DNA of 64,000 nucleotides from Proluteimonas luteida (GTDB lineage Bacteria > Pseudomonadota > Gammaproteobacteria > Xanthomonadales > Xanthomonadaceae), in contig NZ_JAIWPT010000001.1 of NCBI RefSeq assembly GCF_021191695.1, forward strand, positions 124,001 to 188,000, given 5' to 3'. Below, piece by piece: positions 26,076 through 34,088 of the stretch (positions are counted from its first letter, which is position 1; the number at the start of each line of letters is the position of its first letter). Under the pieces are notes generated by a model that worked only from the letters and a program-made list of their open reading frames with translations, was not told the DNA's origin and made no database searches. Made by a program: the position numbers and the translations under genes.

Positions 26076-27818
26076 GCTTTGATGGCGCAGCCAGTTCTCG
26101 ATCACACATAGGTCGAAGATTCGTATGAACGTTTCGTCTCGTGGCCGAGGCGTGCTCGCAACAAAGCGTGTAAGGGACTGTCCGTCCAGCAAGCCACGCG
26201 CTTCCAGTTCGCCCGTCAACAGAAAGTCAAGCATGTGGGACCGTCTCCGCTTGAACACTGCACCGCAGTACTGGAGAAAGTCGCCCTTGCTCCGGCGTGC
26301 ATGGATGGCCATTGGTAGCTTGTCGGCGAACGCAGATCTTGCAACGGCGCGGTTTTTTCCTCCGCGAATCGCCATCCAACTTGGGACCCGCAGACATGAC
26401 TCCAGCACAGGTTGGGAAAGCAGCGGCAATCGCAGGTATCGCCGCTGACCGCGAGCAGCGCCTTCTCGAAACACTGACGTGCCGGCCAATGTGGCGATTC
26501 GCTCTCGATCACCGGGAAGCGCATCAGTGGCCCCGTCCAGCCATGGGTGCGGATCGGGTGTAGCGGTAATCGCGCTTGGGTCGAGAAACGATGCATCCGA
26601 AGTCCAGGGCGGCTTTGGGGGCCGCGTCAGCTTCCGCAGTGTCAGCCGTCCCGCTTTCCAGACAGTACATCCGTGCAGCTCTGAAAGGTCTCGGATGGCG
26701 GCCATTCCATGCCGCAACCCTCTTTCTCTGAATGCGTCGGCGGCGGGCGAAGCGTTGCCCAGCAATCCGAAAACCGTGTCGCCACCTCCGCCCGAGTAGT
26801 AGGAGGCCATACCGTGTTCGTCGCAAACCTGTTCCGTGGCTTCGTTGATCGCGTACTGAAGCGCATTGATGCGCGGCCTGACCAGATACGGTGGTGGAGG
26901 GAAGTCGAAGCTTGCTAAACCGACATCCAGTGTTTTAGTTCGTAACTCCACACCCAGCCTGTTGGCCGCCAGGCTCGCATAATGCCGTTCGTCCGCATCG
27001 GGTTGCGGGCTGACCAGTGTGCAACACTCGACGTCCGCCGCCGTGTCACTCAGGCAGGCTGCGATGATCGAGGAGTCCAGACCTCCCGACAGTTCCAACA
27101 AGATCGATCGATCCACGTCCGCCCAGGCGCCGACAACAGATTGAACCGTGCTGCGGACCTCGGCGGCGGCCGCTTCTGGTTCTGTATGTCTGTTGCCTCT
27201 TGCCACGCACGTCCATGGAGACCAGTCCAGCCCCGTCGTGGACCCAGACCTTCGGATATGTAGCGAGCAGCCAGGCAGAAGCTCCTTTACGCCGAGCAAA
27301 GCAGTGTGTTGGCTCGTCCAGTGAGAATAGTTTAACTCCAATGCAACGGCGTCCCAGTCGACACGGCGGCGGTATCGGCCCAGCGCTGTAGCGAGCGAAA
27401 TGTCAGACGTGACGAAGCCACGCCCATCGTCGAGTGAGTACACGCAGGGAACCGCACCCGATGGATCGCGTGTGACGCTGAAGCCGCACTCCTCACCAGC
27501 GTTCGGCCAGATGAGCAGGTACTCGCCCCAACACTGATCGAACAGGTGCTTCAGACATTCGGCGTGGCATCCGAACGCTGGCAGGAAGGCGCCGTCGCTG
27601 AAGCGCTTGCCATTCCGGGTAAACAGGTGTCCGACGAGGAGGCCGCCGCCGGGAATCTTGAGGACGAGAGTCGTCTCGGCGGTAAAGACGCTGATCTGTA
27701 AATTGGAGAACCGCAGAAGTATCGCCTGCTCCGTAAGAGCAGCCACTTCCTCTTCAGGCGCCATCCTTGATCCGCGCTGACTGTCTCCTTCTACAAGAAT
27801 AATGTAACGACTGCCCAT
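26073..27818 (-). CDS. Lasso peptide cyclase (McjC-type, asparagine-synthetase-like)
   Basis: The 581-residue enzyme activates the ring-closing Asp/Glu side chain as an acyl-AMP and forms the macrolactam with the core N-terminal residue. The N-terminal glutaminase-like domain lacks a catalytic Cys (start MGSRYIILVEGD), as usual in lasso cyclases. The synthetase domain carries the pyrophosphate loop LELSGGLDSSIIAACL, then YYSGGGGDTVFG, and ends with RIFDLCVIENWLRHQS. The ATG at 27818 follows GGAAGG. The gene lies directly downstream of the precursor with a hairpin between them. Length and motifs look complete. Where a leader peptidase gene is expected nearby, none is found. Confidence 0.93.
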   Translation of the reverse strand: MGSRYIILVEGDSQRGSRMAPEEEVAALTEQAILLRFSNLQISVFTAETTLVLKIPGGGLLVGHLFTRNGKRFSDGAFLPAFGCHAECLKHLFDQCWGEYLLIWPNAGEECGFSVTRDPSGAVPCVYSLDDGRGFVTSDISLATALGRYRRRVDWDAVALELNYSHWTSQHTALLGVKELLPGCSLHIRRSGSTTGLDWSPWTCVARGNRHTEPEAAAAEVRSTVQSVVGAWADVDRSILLELSGGLDSSIIAACLSDTAADVECCTLVSPQPDADERHYASLAANRLGVELRTKTLDVGLASFDFPPPPYLVRPRINALQYAINEATEQVCDEHGMASYYSGGGGDTVFGLLGNASPAADAFRERGLRHGMAAIRDLSELHGCTVWKAGRLTLRKLTRPPKPPWTSDASFLDPSAITATPDPHPWLDGATDALPGDRERIATLAGTSVFREGAARGQRRYLRLPLLSQPVLESCLRVPSWMAIRGGKNRAVARSAFADKLPMAIHARRSKGDFLQYCGAVFKRRRSHMLDFLLTGELEARGLLDGQSLTRFVASTPRPRDETFIRIFDLCVIENWLRHQS

Positions 27819-27857
27819 CGGCCTTCCATACGCGCGTTGGCGGTCAGTGAGGAGTGA

Positions 27858-27881
27858 AGGGCGCACCTCTCGGTGCGCCCT
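27858..27881 (-). promoter_or_regulatory. Strong hairpin between lasso precursor and cyclase genes
   Basis: A perfect 10-bp stem (AGGGCGCACC / GGTGCGCCCT) with a 4-base loop starts 5 bp after the precursor stop and lies about 40 bp before the cyclase start. There is no U tract. Such stems between precursor and processing genes are expected to stabilise or partly end the message so that the peptide is made in excess over its enzymes. Confidence 0.75.
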
Positions 27882-27886
27882 CTGGT

Positions 27887-28036
27887 TCACTCTTCGGCGA
27901 TTCCCGGCAAAGCGCGTGTGCCCATTGACTCGATTCCCACAGGGAAGGGCCCCAGGGTGTCGACGGTGGCCACGCCGAGGACGATGATGTCGTCGGGCGC
28001 TTCGTTTCGCGGTGTGTTTTCGGTCGTCTTGCTCAT
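27887..28036 (-). CDS. Lasso peptide precursor, predicted 21-residue core with 8-residue ring
   Basis: The 49-residue peptide begins MSKTTENTPRNEAP. Its leader ends DDIIVLGVATVDTL, which matches the proteobacterial leader pattern with LG, a small residue and Thr at position -2 (Thr27). The predicted core begins at Gly29; ring GPFPVGIE closes Gly1 to Glu8, and the tail is SMGTRALPGIAEE. The rule (Gly1, acidic residue at 7, 8 or 9, Thr at -2) is well established; the exact product is inferred. Arg13 or Leu15 are candidate bulky plugs below the ring. The ATG is preceded by GGAGAACGACC. A cyclase follows directly, and an isopeptidase and receptor are nearby, which makes the call strong. Confidence 0.92.
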   Translation of the reverse strand: MSKTTENTPRNEAPDDIIVLGVATVDTLGPFPVGIESMGTRALPGIAEE

Positions 28037-28594
28037 GGTCGTTCTCCATTCGCGGTGGGCGTCATGATCGGAAATGACGGCCTCGGCGGCGCTACGAGAT
28101 GCTTGGCCGCCATATCCCCATGACGTCCTCAGGCTAGCCCCAGCCGCCGTCAGCAACTGCGACCTTGCGCATATTTAGCAAATGAATTTTTCCTATCGAA
28201 ATCGCGCATTGATCGCCGCAGTGATTTGCGCAAGAAATGGCGCCGCCGCGCTGTTTTGTTGCGCTGAACAGCGTGTGCGTGCTCCGTTTGCTGCGGTTGT
28301 GCACGGATGAATACGGAGCGCACGCGCGTTCGCATGCGATCGTCGGGATCGTAGGGGATGCGCGGTCTCCGTCATCAAGGGTAGGGGAGGCGCCGCGTCG
28401 CGGCGGCCGCTTGGCGCAGACCCCGCGGAGGACGCCTTGGCGAACAGATGCAAACCGACGACGATCCTTCTTGAAGAGCGACGCGCTTGCGTCGTGGCTG
28501 TGGTCGATGAATGCTGACAACGCCGCATTGCTTCGGTCTCGGAGGTGCCCGCCCAAGAGCGTCGCGCCTCGTCGCCGTGCCGACGGATGGACTC
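28037..28594. other. Upstream region of the lasso precursor
   Basis: About 560 bp without a supported gene. It must contain the leftward promoter for the precursor gene. The stretch 28140-28270 is relatively AT-rich compared with its surroundings (for example AATGAATTTTTCC near 28180), and may hold that promoter. I specifically looked for a leader peptidase gene here in all frames and found none. Confidence 0.45.
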
Positions 28595-28712
28595 GAGCAT
28601 GACCCCGCTGCAGCGCCCCGGTGACGAAACACCCAGGCCATTCGACGAGGAGGCCGGCGGCCCGCGCGGCGTTCGACGCGGAACCGGCTCAGCACCGGGG
28701 CGAACGCACGCT
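28595..28712 (+). pseudogene. Truncated and frameshifted copy of the fecI 5' end
   Basis: The stretch from GAGCATGACCCCGCTG to about CAGCACCG closely matches 11094-11200 inside fecI, with few substitutions and a one-base insertion near 28658 (GGCGGCCCGCG versus GGCGACCGCG) that breaks the frame. Homology then stops. Upstream, both copies have GAATGCTGACA. The copies have the same orientation and are 17.5 kb apart. Confidence 0.8.
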
Positions 28713-29150
28713 GCGGCAGGTGCCGAAGAAGGTGGCGCCTGGGTGGTATTGGGGCTGAAGCCGCTTGGCGCGCCGCCTGTCGGCGCTAGCCGGGCCACCG
28801 ACGGTACAGGGCGTCGATGCAATAGCGGTGCTGATGTCGCCCCTCTCGGGCATGTTCCAGCAGGTGCGGATGATCCGCGGGAAGCCCGGGTGGCTGCGTT
28901 CAATGATGTCCGCAGCGCCGGTCGGCGATCAGCAGCCCCGATCCTGGCAGAAGCCCAAGCGCGTTCCGCTCCGATCCGAGCCCCCAACGGCCGCCCAGCC
29001 AGCCGGCCAGCGAAAACGCCAGCAGCCAACAGCCAGCAGACGTGGGACAGCGAGAACTGGGCGGCAAGTTAAACCTCGAATATGCTAATCGTCTGCACTG
29101 CGGTACTGCGGTGGTACTGCAGTTGTTGCCCCTTACCGGAGATCTGACCT
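28713..29150. other. Non-coding region before the small-peptide unit
   Basis: About 440 bp with no gene I can support. It may contain other decayed fragments. The last 60 bp include the repeated motif CTGCGGTA/CTGCGGTGGTACTGCAGT (about 29097-29124) just upstream of the double-glycine peptide gene and may form part of its control region. Confidence 0.35.
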
Positions 29151-29339
29151 ATGGAACAGTCAACGTCTGGCAAGACCCCTCATTCTGATGAGAAGGCCCA
29201 CGGCTTCAGGCTTCTGAGTCGCCAGTTGGCACGTGAACTCAATGACGCGGAAATCAACGCAGTCGCAGGCGGCACAACGTCGTGGACACGGATCAGGATC
29301 GCGGCCCAGAACCGAGTGATGGATGACGCGGAAGCCTGA
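29151..29339 (+). CDS. Double-glycine-leader small peptide (candidate bacteriocin or signal)
   Basis: The 62-residue product has the classic leader ending ELNDAEINAVAGG, the pattern of acidic and hydrophobic residues before Gly-Gly that C39-type peptidase transporters cut. The predicted mature part is TTSWTRIRIAAQNRVMDDAEA, hydrophilic and without cysteine. A ribosome-binding site (CCGGAGA) precedes the ATG. A C39 transporter or modification enzyme is not in the window. It is followed 34 bp later by the DUF6624 gene on the same strand, so the two are probably an operon. Function (bacteriocin, signal peptide or RiPP substrate) is not shown. Confidence 0.7.
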   Translation: MEQSTSGKTPHSDEKAHGFRLLSRQLARELNDAEINAVAGGTTSWTRIRIAAQNRVMDDAEA

Positions 29340-29373
29340 TGCGTCTGCGTTTGTGACCGGTTGCGATTTGATA

Positions 29374-30396
29374 ATGATACGGCGTCGACTGTTGGGAGAC
29401 GTTGGTGTGGCGTTGCTCATAGCCGGCACCTTGGTGCCGGCATGGGCAGCGCCTCCAGAGTTGTTGGACTCAGTACCCGTCAACGAGCCCGTCGACCTGT
29501 CCTCGCTGGATTGGATCGCCCCCCGCTTTTCCGCGAACGCTACCGAGCGTACGAAATGGCAGGCACTTCTGGACTGGACCGCGGAAGTTGCTCAGGCACA
29601 GACGAACACGCTTCGAGAGTCATTCGAAGCTAAGGGTGTGGATGCTTCTGCGTTGCCCGAGCATTGCTACAGCGACGAGCGCTGTTTCCTGATTCGCGCC
29701 GCCGACGATGTCGCCAGTAGATTTGAATCGTGGACCGAGTTCAAGGCCGCGGCCTCTGCTGCGCAACCGTACGTGCAAAGCGTTCGGCAAGCGGTAGAAG
29801 TCGTGTCCGATATCCACGCGCCGCGCGACGATGCAACTGCATCGGCCGCGTTGGCCAAGGAGCTTCTGCGCAGATTTACTAACGATCAGCTGATGCGCAA
29901 CATCACCGCGGAGCTTCCTGGCGGAATGGAGGGTACTCCGCAGGAGCAGGCGTACGAACTGTATGCGTTCGCATTGGAGATGGACGGGTTGCGCGATGAC
30001 GCGCGGAACATCGCGTACGCTTCTGATCTAATCAGACAACGTGGCGGTTGGCCAGCGCCTCCTGATGTAAGCGAAGACTCCCAAGAGCATTTATGGGCAC
30101 TGGTGCAGCACGGGGACCAGCGTCCTGATCTGCAGCACGAGGCGCTCCTTGCCATGGAAGCGCGCTTTGCCGGACAAGATCCCCGCCCTCAGCAGTATGG
30201 GTATCTGTACGATCGAATCATGCTGAAGCTGACCGGCAAACAGCGATATGGCACCCAAGTCAGATGCGTTGACGGCGAGCGGCAGCCCCAGCCGCTGGAC
30301 GAAACGGCACCGATCGACGAGTTGCGCGCAAAGGTCGGATTGCGGTCGATGGAAGCGTATCTTGCGCGCTTCCCCGACTGTTCGGTTGCTCAGTAG
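29374..30396 (+). CDS. Exported DUF6624-domain protein
   Basis: The 340-residue product starts at an ATG giving a signal peptide (RRRLLGDVGVALLIAGTLVPAWA); a longer reading from 29323 overlaps the upstream peptide and is less likely. The N-terminal two-thirds are helical and unknown. The C-terminal part (ALVQHGDQRPDLQHEALLAM, YGYLYDRIMLKLTGKQRYGTQVRC) matches the DUF6624 pattern, including the YGTQ box. The function of the domain is unknown. Pairing with a double-glycine peptide suggests a role linked to that peptide, such as immunity or processing, but this is speculative. Confidence 0.78.
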   Translation: MIRRRLLGDVGVALLIAGTLVPAWAAPPELLDSVPVNEPVDLSSLDWIAPRFSANATERTKWQALLDWTAEVAQAQTNTLRESFEAKGVDASALPEHCYSDERCFLIRAADDVASRFESWTEFKAAASAAQPYVQSVRQAVEVVSDIHAPRDDATASAALAKELLRRFTNDQLMRNITAELPGGMEGTPQEQAYELYAFALEMDGLRDDARNIAYASDLIRQRGGWPAPPDVSEDSQEHLWALVQHGDQRPDLQHEALLAMEARFAGQDPRPQQYGYLYDRIMLKLTGKQRYGTQVRCVDGERQPQPLDETAPIDELRAKVGLRSMEAYLARFPDCSVAQ

Positions 30397-30515
30397 CCGG
30401 GTCGAGCTTTTTACCCAGCTCCGGAGTCAGGTCGATGGCCTGGGACGAGGGCGTCACCACGGTGCTGCTGAGCAGGACGAGGCATTCGCATTCCACGGAG
30501 AAGGCTTGGCCGTTT
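30396..30515 (-). pseudogene. trbI 3'-end fragment, copy 2
   Basis: On the minus strand this reads FSVECECLVLLSSTVVTPSS followed by QAIDLTPELGKKLDPAT, clearly related to the C-terminus of intact TrbI (EECECLVLLSTALVTPTARA...). It begins at the DUF6624 stop and ends about 100 bp before the intact trbI stop. Together with copy 3 at 10.57 kb it brackets about 19.7 kb of cargo in the same orientation. Confidence 0.8.
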
Positions 30516-30613
30516 AGGCTTGCCGCGCCGCCATGTGCGAGCACCCTCGGGCGCGATGTCACTGAATCATAGGGCATCGCGGCCAAGACCTCTCCTACGG
30601 GCCAAGGTCCGGA

Positions 30614-31000
30614 TTAGTAGCGACTCTGGCCATGGGCAGAATCGAGCTTCTTGCGCAGGTGCGGTGTGAGGTCGGTGGCGCGTGCCGTCGGCGTGACCAA
30701 CGCGGTGCTGAGCAGGACGAGGCATTCGCATTCCTCGGACAGGGCTTCCAGCGCCCGCGGCAGATGCTGCGCGAAGGCGCGGGCCGAGTCCATCGCCTGC
30801 GCGCGTTCCGCCTCGGTACTGGACTGGGTGACCCTTCGGGTAAATTCGGCTTCCTTTTCCCGATAGACGGCATTGAGGTCGATCACCCCGATCTGCGGTG
30901 CCGGCTGCGCGATCAGCCGGTCGTAGCCGAACAGGGCGAGGACAATCAGGACGAGGGTGAGCGCGGCCTGCGTCAGCAGGGGACGTATCGCGCGCGTCAT
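30614..31000 (-). CDS. trbI: TrbI, F-type conjugation inner-membrane protein
   Basis: A 128-residue protein with one N-terminal transmembrane helix (ALTLVLIVLALFGYDRLIA), then the family block IGVIDLNAVYREKEAEFTRR and a helical C-terminal part ending in LRKKLDSAHGQSRY. TrbI influences pilus outgrowth and retraction in the F plasmid. The start overlaps the traC stop by 4 bp (ATGA), fixing it. It is the last gene of the uninterrupted right part of the operon; its 3' end is repeated twice further left. Confidence 0.9.
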   Translation of the reverse strand: MTRAIRPLLTQAALTLVLIVLALFGYDRLIAQPAPQIGVIDLNAVYREKEAEFTRRVTQSSTEAERAQAMDSARAFAQHLPRALEALSEECECLVLLSTALVTPTARATDLTPHLRKKLDSAHGQSRY

Positions 31001-33543
31001 GCTTCCAGTCCCCGCTGCTGCAGCAAGTGTTGGATGGACTCGTCGATCGACAGGCCCTGGGCGCGCAGCGCGTCGAGCGGCGCGTTGTCCTCGAGCTTGT
31101 TGGAGAACAGCAGGTGCGTGGCCGGGTCGAGAATATTGCGGGCGACGCCTTCGCCCATCGGCGAGGACACGTAGACCTCGGCGTAGGCGCCGGCTTCGGT
31201 GCGCAGCGACTGCAGCAGGCGCTTCTTGGGCTCGTCCATCGTCAGCCGCCCCTTGCGGTCCAGCATTTCCAGCGATTCGGACTTCTGGCGCAGCAGGAAC
31301 ATCCAGTCAGAGCAGGCCAGCGCGGCCTCCATCTGCGCCGAGCCGTAGTAGTCGTCGGCGCTCTGGGTGGCGGTGATCAGCGCGCCGCCATACTTGCGGG
31401 CGCGGCGCGCCGCTTCCTCGACCACTGCGGCCTTGACCGGATCGTCTGCGCCGACGTCGCCGAGTTGCTGCTTGAGTTCGTCGATGAACAGTAGCTTGCG
31501 GCGGTTGCGGGTCAGGTACATCTCGCCGGTGATCTGGTGCAGCAGCAGGATGCTGACGACCGCGTGCAGGTCGGGGCGACGCTTCAACTCCTCGCTCTCG
31601 ATGACGATGAAGTCGTTGCCGAAGTCGACGCTGTTGGCACCCTCGAAGAAGCGTTCGTACTGGCCGCCGCGCGAGTACGGGTTGAGCATGACGGCGAGGT
31701 CCTTGATGCGCTGATCGTTGACCAGGCCCAGTTCCTCGATCGTGCCGACCTTGAACGAGTCGCGCAGCGCGGTGATCGTCAGGTCGTTGCCGTGTGCGCG
31801 GAACAGCGCCAGTACGGTGGCGGAGATCGCTTTGTACTGCACCTCCTCCAGGGTGTGCTGCATCGAGGCCATCTTGGAGATGGCCGGCACCAGCATGTCG
31901 ATGTCCTCGTTGATGTCGACGATGTGGGTGAAGGGGTTGAGGTTGAGGTGGACCTCGGGCCGGAACTCCAGGTAGGCGCCATCGGCCTTGCGGCAGAGCC
32001 GCTCGAACGAGCGCCCGAGATCGAGCATCCAGACCTTGGCGCCGATGGCGCGGTACGACCACGCCAGCTCGTTCATCAGCACGGACTTGCCTGAGCCGGG
32101 GGCGCCGATGATCGCGGCGTTGTAGTTGCCCAGGTCGTTGTCGAACAGGTCCAGCGTCATCAGCTGGCCGCGGCGGCCGCCGAACACCAGCGCCGGCGTT
32201 CGCGTGCCGCGCCATTCGCCGATCAGCGGCGCCAGGTGGACGGCGTTCGAGACCGTCTTCCGCGTAACCCGGCGCATCTTGGTCAGGTCCTTGTGGAAGC
32301 GCGGGGTCAGCGTCATCGGCAGGCTGGCCAGAAGCGCCTGCCGGTGCAGGTAGATGTCGCCGTTGATCTGGAACCCGCGTCCGCGCCAGATCGCCTGGGC
32401 GGATTCCTGGGCGCCGGCGATGCGCTCGGGCGGGGCGAACAGCGCGAGCTGGTGGTACAGGCTGACCAGGGCGCCGCCTGCATCGAGGGAACGGGCGGCC
32501 GCGCTCCAGTCCTCGAGTTTCTTGTTCACGTCCGGCATGACCGAGGCCATCTTGCTGCCGGCGTTCTGGGTGGCGCGGACGTGGTTGGCGGTCACCAGCG
32601 AGCGTGTCGCGTTGGGGTCCTGGACCTGCACGCCGAGGGTGAGCAGGAACGGCGAGGTGTACTGCAGCGCCGGCTGCATCAGGTCGCCGATGAGCGAGCC
32701 CATCTGCCACAGGGCGCAGCGTTCCGGGAAGCTCTTGATCGAGAAGAAGCGCGCTTCCAGCACTTCAGGCTGGCCTTCCTTGCGCAGGATCAGGCCTTGC
32801 GGGTTGGCGTCCTGGATGGTGTCGAAGTCGATGATCTGGTCGCGCAGTTCGCGGCCTTCGTCGTAGTGGAGGTCGGGCACGTCCATCCGGAGCATGCGAT
32901 CGCTGTTGGTGAACAGTGCGCACCAGTTGATGAGGTCGGCGGCCGTGCAGATTCGGTTGGGCAGCGAGGCCGAGCGCAGCGTCGAGCGCATCGAGTCGCG
33001 CAGGGACAGCGCGGCCTCGCGCTGGCTGACGTTGTCCGGGTGGCCGGGGTAGGCCACGCTCATCAGCAGCCGGAAATCGCGGATGGTGTAGTGGAAGCCG
33101 CCGGTCAGCGAGTGCTGCGTGCCGCGCAGCAGGTGGCCGACTCGCTGGCGTGCCAGGCGCCGGAACAGGTTTTCGTTGCGGGCCGGGCGGCCCCAGTGCT
33201 TGGCCTTCTCGGCCTGGTCGGGATCTTCCACGCGCAGGTTGGCGTAGCGCCGGAGGGTCGGGCCAAGGTGCGGCGATGCGAACAGGTGGAACTGGATGCC
33301 GGTGTTTGGCGGGCAGGTGGCATAGAGCGACAGCAGCACCTCGGCCATGCGTTCGTCCGCGCCGGACTGCGGCATGATCTCGATCGCGAAGCCCAGGCCT
33401 TCGCGGTTGACGAACAGCTGTTCGGCCGGCAGCCACGCCGAGTACGGCAACCAGCTCGCGAACTGCTCGGCCGGCGTCTCCGGCGTGCGGTCGGGGACGA
33501 GCAGCGAGAACGGAGAGGCGAGTCGATGGCCGAGGCCGTTCAT
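30997..33543 (-). CDS. traC: TraC, VirB4-like conjugation ATPase
   Basis: The 848-residue cytoplasmic ATPase energises F-type secretion and pilus assembly. The Walker A motif is IIGAPGSGKSVLMNELAW at about residue 475, and Walker B is LLFIDELKQQLGD with the ITATQSADDYYGS motif downstream. The N-terminal TraC_F part (PAEQFASWLPYSAWLPAEQLF) is typical. The start overlaps the traV stop by 4 bp. No defects are seen, so the core motor looks intact. Confidence 0.96.
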   Translation of the reverse strand: MNGLGHRLASPFSLLVPDRTPETPAEQFASWLPYSAWLPAEQLFVNREGLGFAIEIMPQSGADERMAEVLLSLYATCPPNTGIQFHLFASPHLGPTLRRYANLRVEDPDQAEKAKHWGRPARNENLFRRLARQRVGHLLRGTQHSLTGGFHYTIRDFRLLMSVAYPGHPDNVSQREAALSLRDSMRSTLRSASLPNRICTAADLINWCALFTNSDRMLRMDVPDLHYDEGRELRDQIIDFDTIQDANPQGLILRKEGQPEVLEARFFSIKSFPERCALWQMGSLIGDLMQPALQYTSPFLLTLGVQVQDPNATRSLVTANHVRATQNAGSKMASVMPDVNKKLEDWSAAARSLDAGGALVSLYHQLALFAPPERIAGAQESAQAIWRGRGFQINGDIYLHRQALLASLPMTLTPRFHKDLTKMRRVTRKTVSNAVHLAPLIGEWRGTRTPALVFGGRRGQLMTLDLFDNDLGNYNAAIIGAPGSGKSVLMNELAWSYRAIGAKVWMLDLGRSFERLCRKADGAYLEFRPEVHLNLNPFTHIVDINEDIDMLVPAISKMASMQHTLEEVQYKAISATVLALFRAHGNDLTITALRDSFKVGTIEELGLVNDQRIKDLAVMLNPYSRGGQYERFFEGANSVDFGNDFIVIESEELKRRPDLHAVVSILLLHQITGEMYLTRNRRKLLFIDELKQQLGDVGADDPVKAAVVEEAARRARKYGGALITATQSADDYYGSAQMEAALACSDWMFLLRQKSESLEMLDRKGRLTMDEPKKRLLQSLRTEAGAYAEVYVSSPMGEGVARNILDPATHLLFSNKLEDNAPLDALRAQGLSIDESIQHLLQQRGLEA

Positions 33544-34088
33544 CGCGGTTCCTCCGCGGGCAGATTGATCGGTGGATAGGGCGGCTGCGATCGCGCGGGG
33601 GGCTGCGGCGCATCGGGCGCGGTGGTCACCGGCGGCGGACGCACCGGCGCGTACTGGTCGCCGATGGCGCGCTGCGCGTGCTCGACCAGCCATTGCCCGG
33701 TGTCGATCTGGACGTAGACGTAGCCCTGGTCGTAGAGGTCGTGATCCGCGTCCTCCCAGGGCGCGTACCACAGGCGCAGGATGCGCGGCGCCGAGCGCAA
33801 CTGCGTGGCCAGCGGCGTGACCGCGGTGGTGGCGATGCCGGCGCTGGCCGCAGGGGCGGGGGCGGCGGTGCGCTCGGACCCGCGCCGCGCGCCGCGCTGG
33901 CTGGGCAGGTTGTGGTGGACGGCGTTGGCGTAGGTGCCGGACACCGAATCGCAGGCCACGCCTTCGGGCGCTTGGCAGGCGTATTCGGACGCGCCGCTGA
34001 GCCCGCTCATGCTGCCGCAGCCGGCGAGCGGCGCGACCACGAGCAGGATCGGCAGTGCGCGGCGAAGCCGCGGGGATACGGCAATCAC
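33540..34088 (-). CDS. traV: TraV, F-type outer-membrane lipoprotein
   Basis: TraV is the lipoprotein that anchors TraK and TraB at the outer membrane. The GTG at 34088 overlaps the stop of the preceding gene (GTGA) and is preceded by GGAGG, giving a lipoprotein signal [14 protein letters not shown] with the lipobox Cys, followed by [22 protein letters not shown], the family's cysteine block. Later parts ([24 protein letters not shown]) are TraV-like, and the C-terminus is proline-rich. Length 182 residues, normal. Confidence 0.92.
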   Translation of the reverse strand: MIAVSPRLRRALPILLVVAPLAGCGSMSGLSGASEYACQAPEGVACDSVSGTYANAVHHNLPSQRGARRGSERTAAPAPAASAGIATTAVTPLATQLRSAPRILRLWYAPWEDADHDLYDQGYVYVQIDTGQWLVEHAQRAIGDQYAPVRPPPVTTAPDAPQPPARSQPPYPPINLPAEEPR

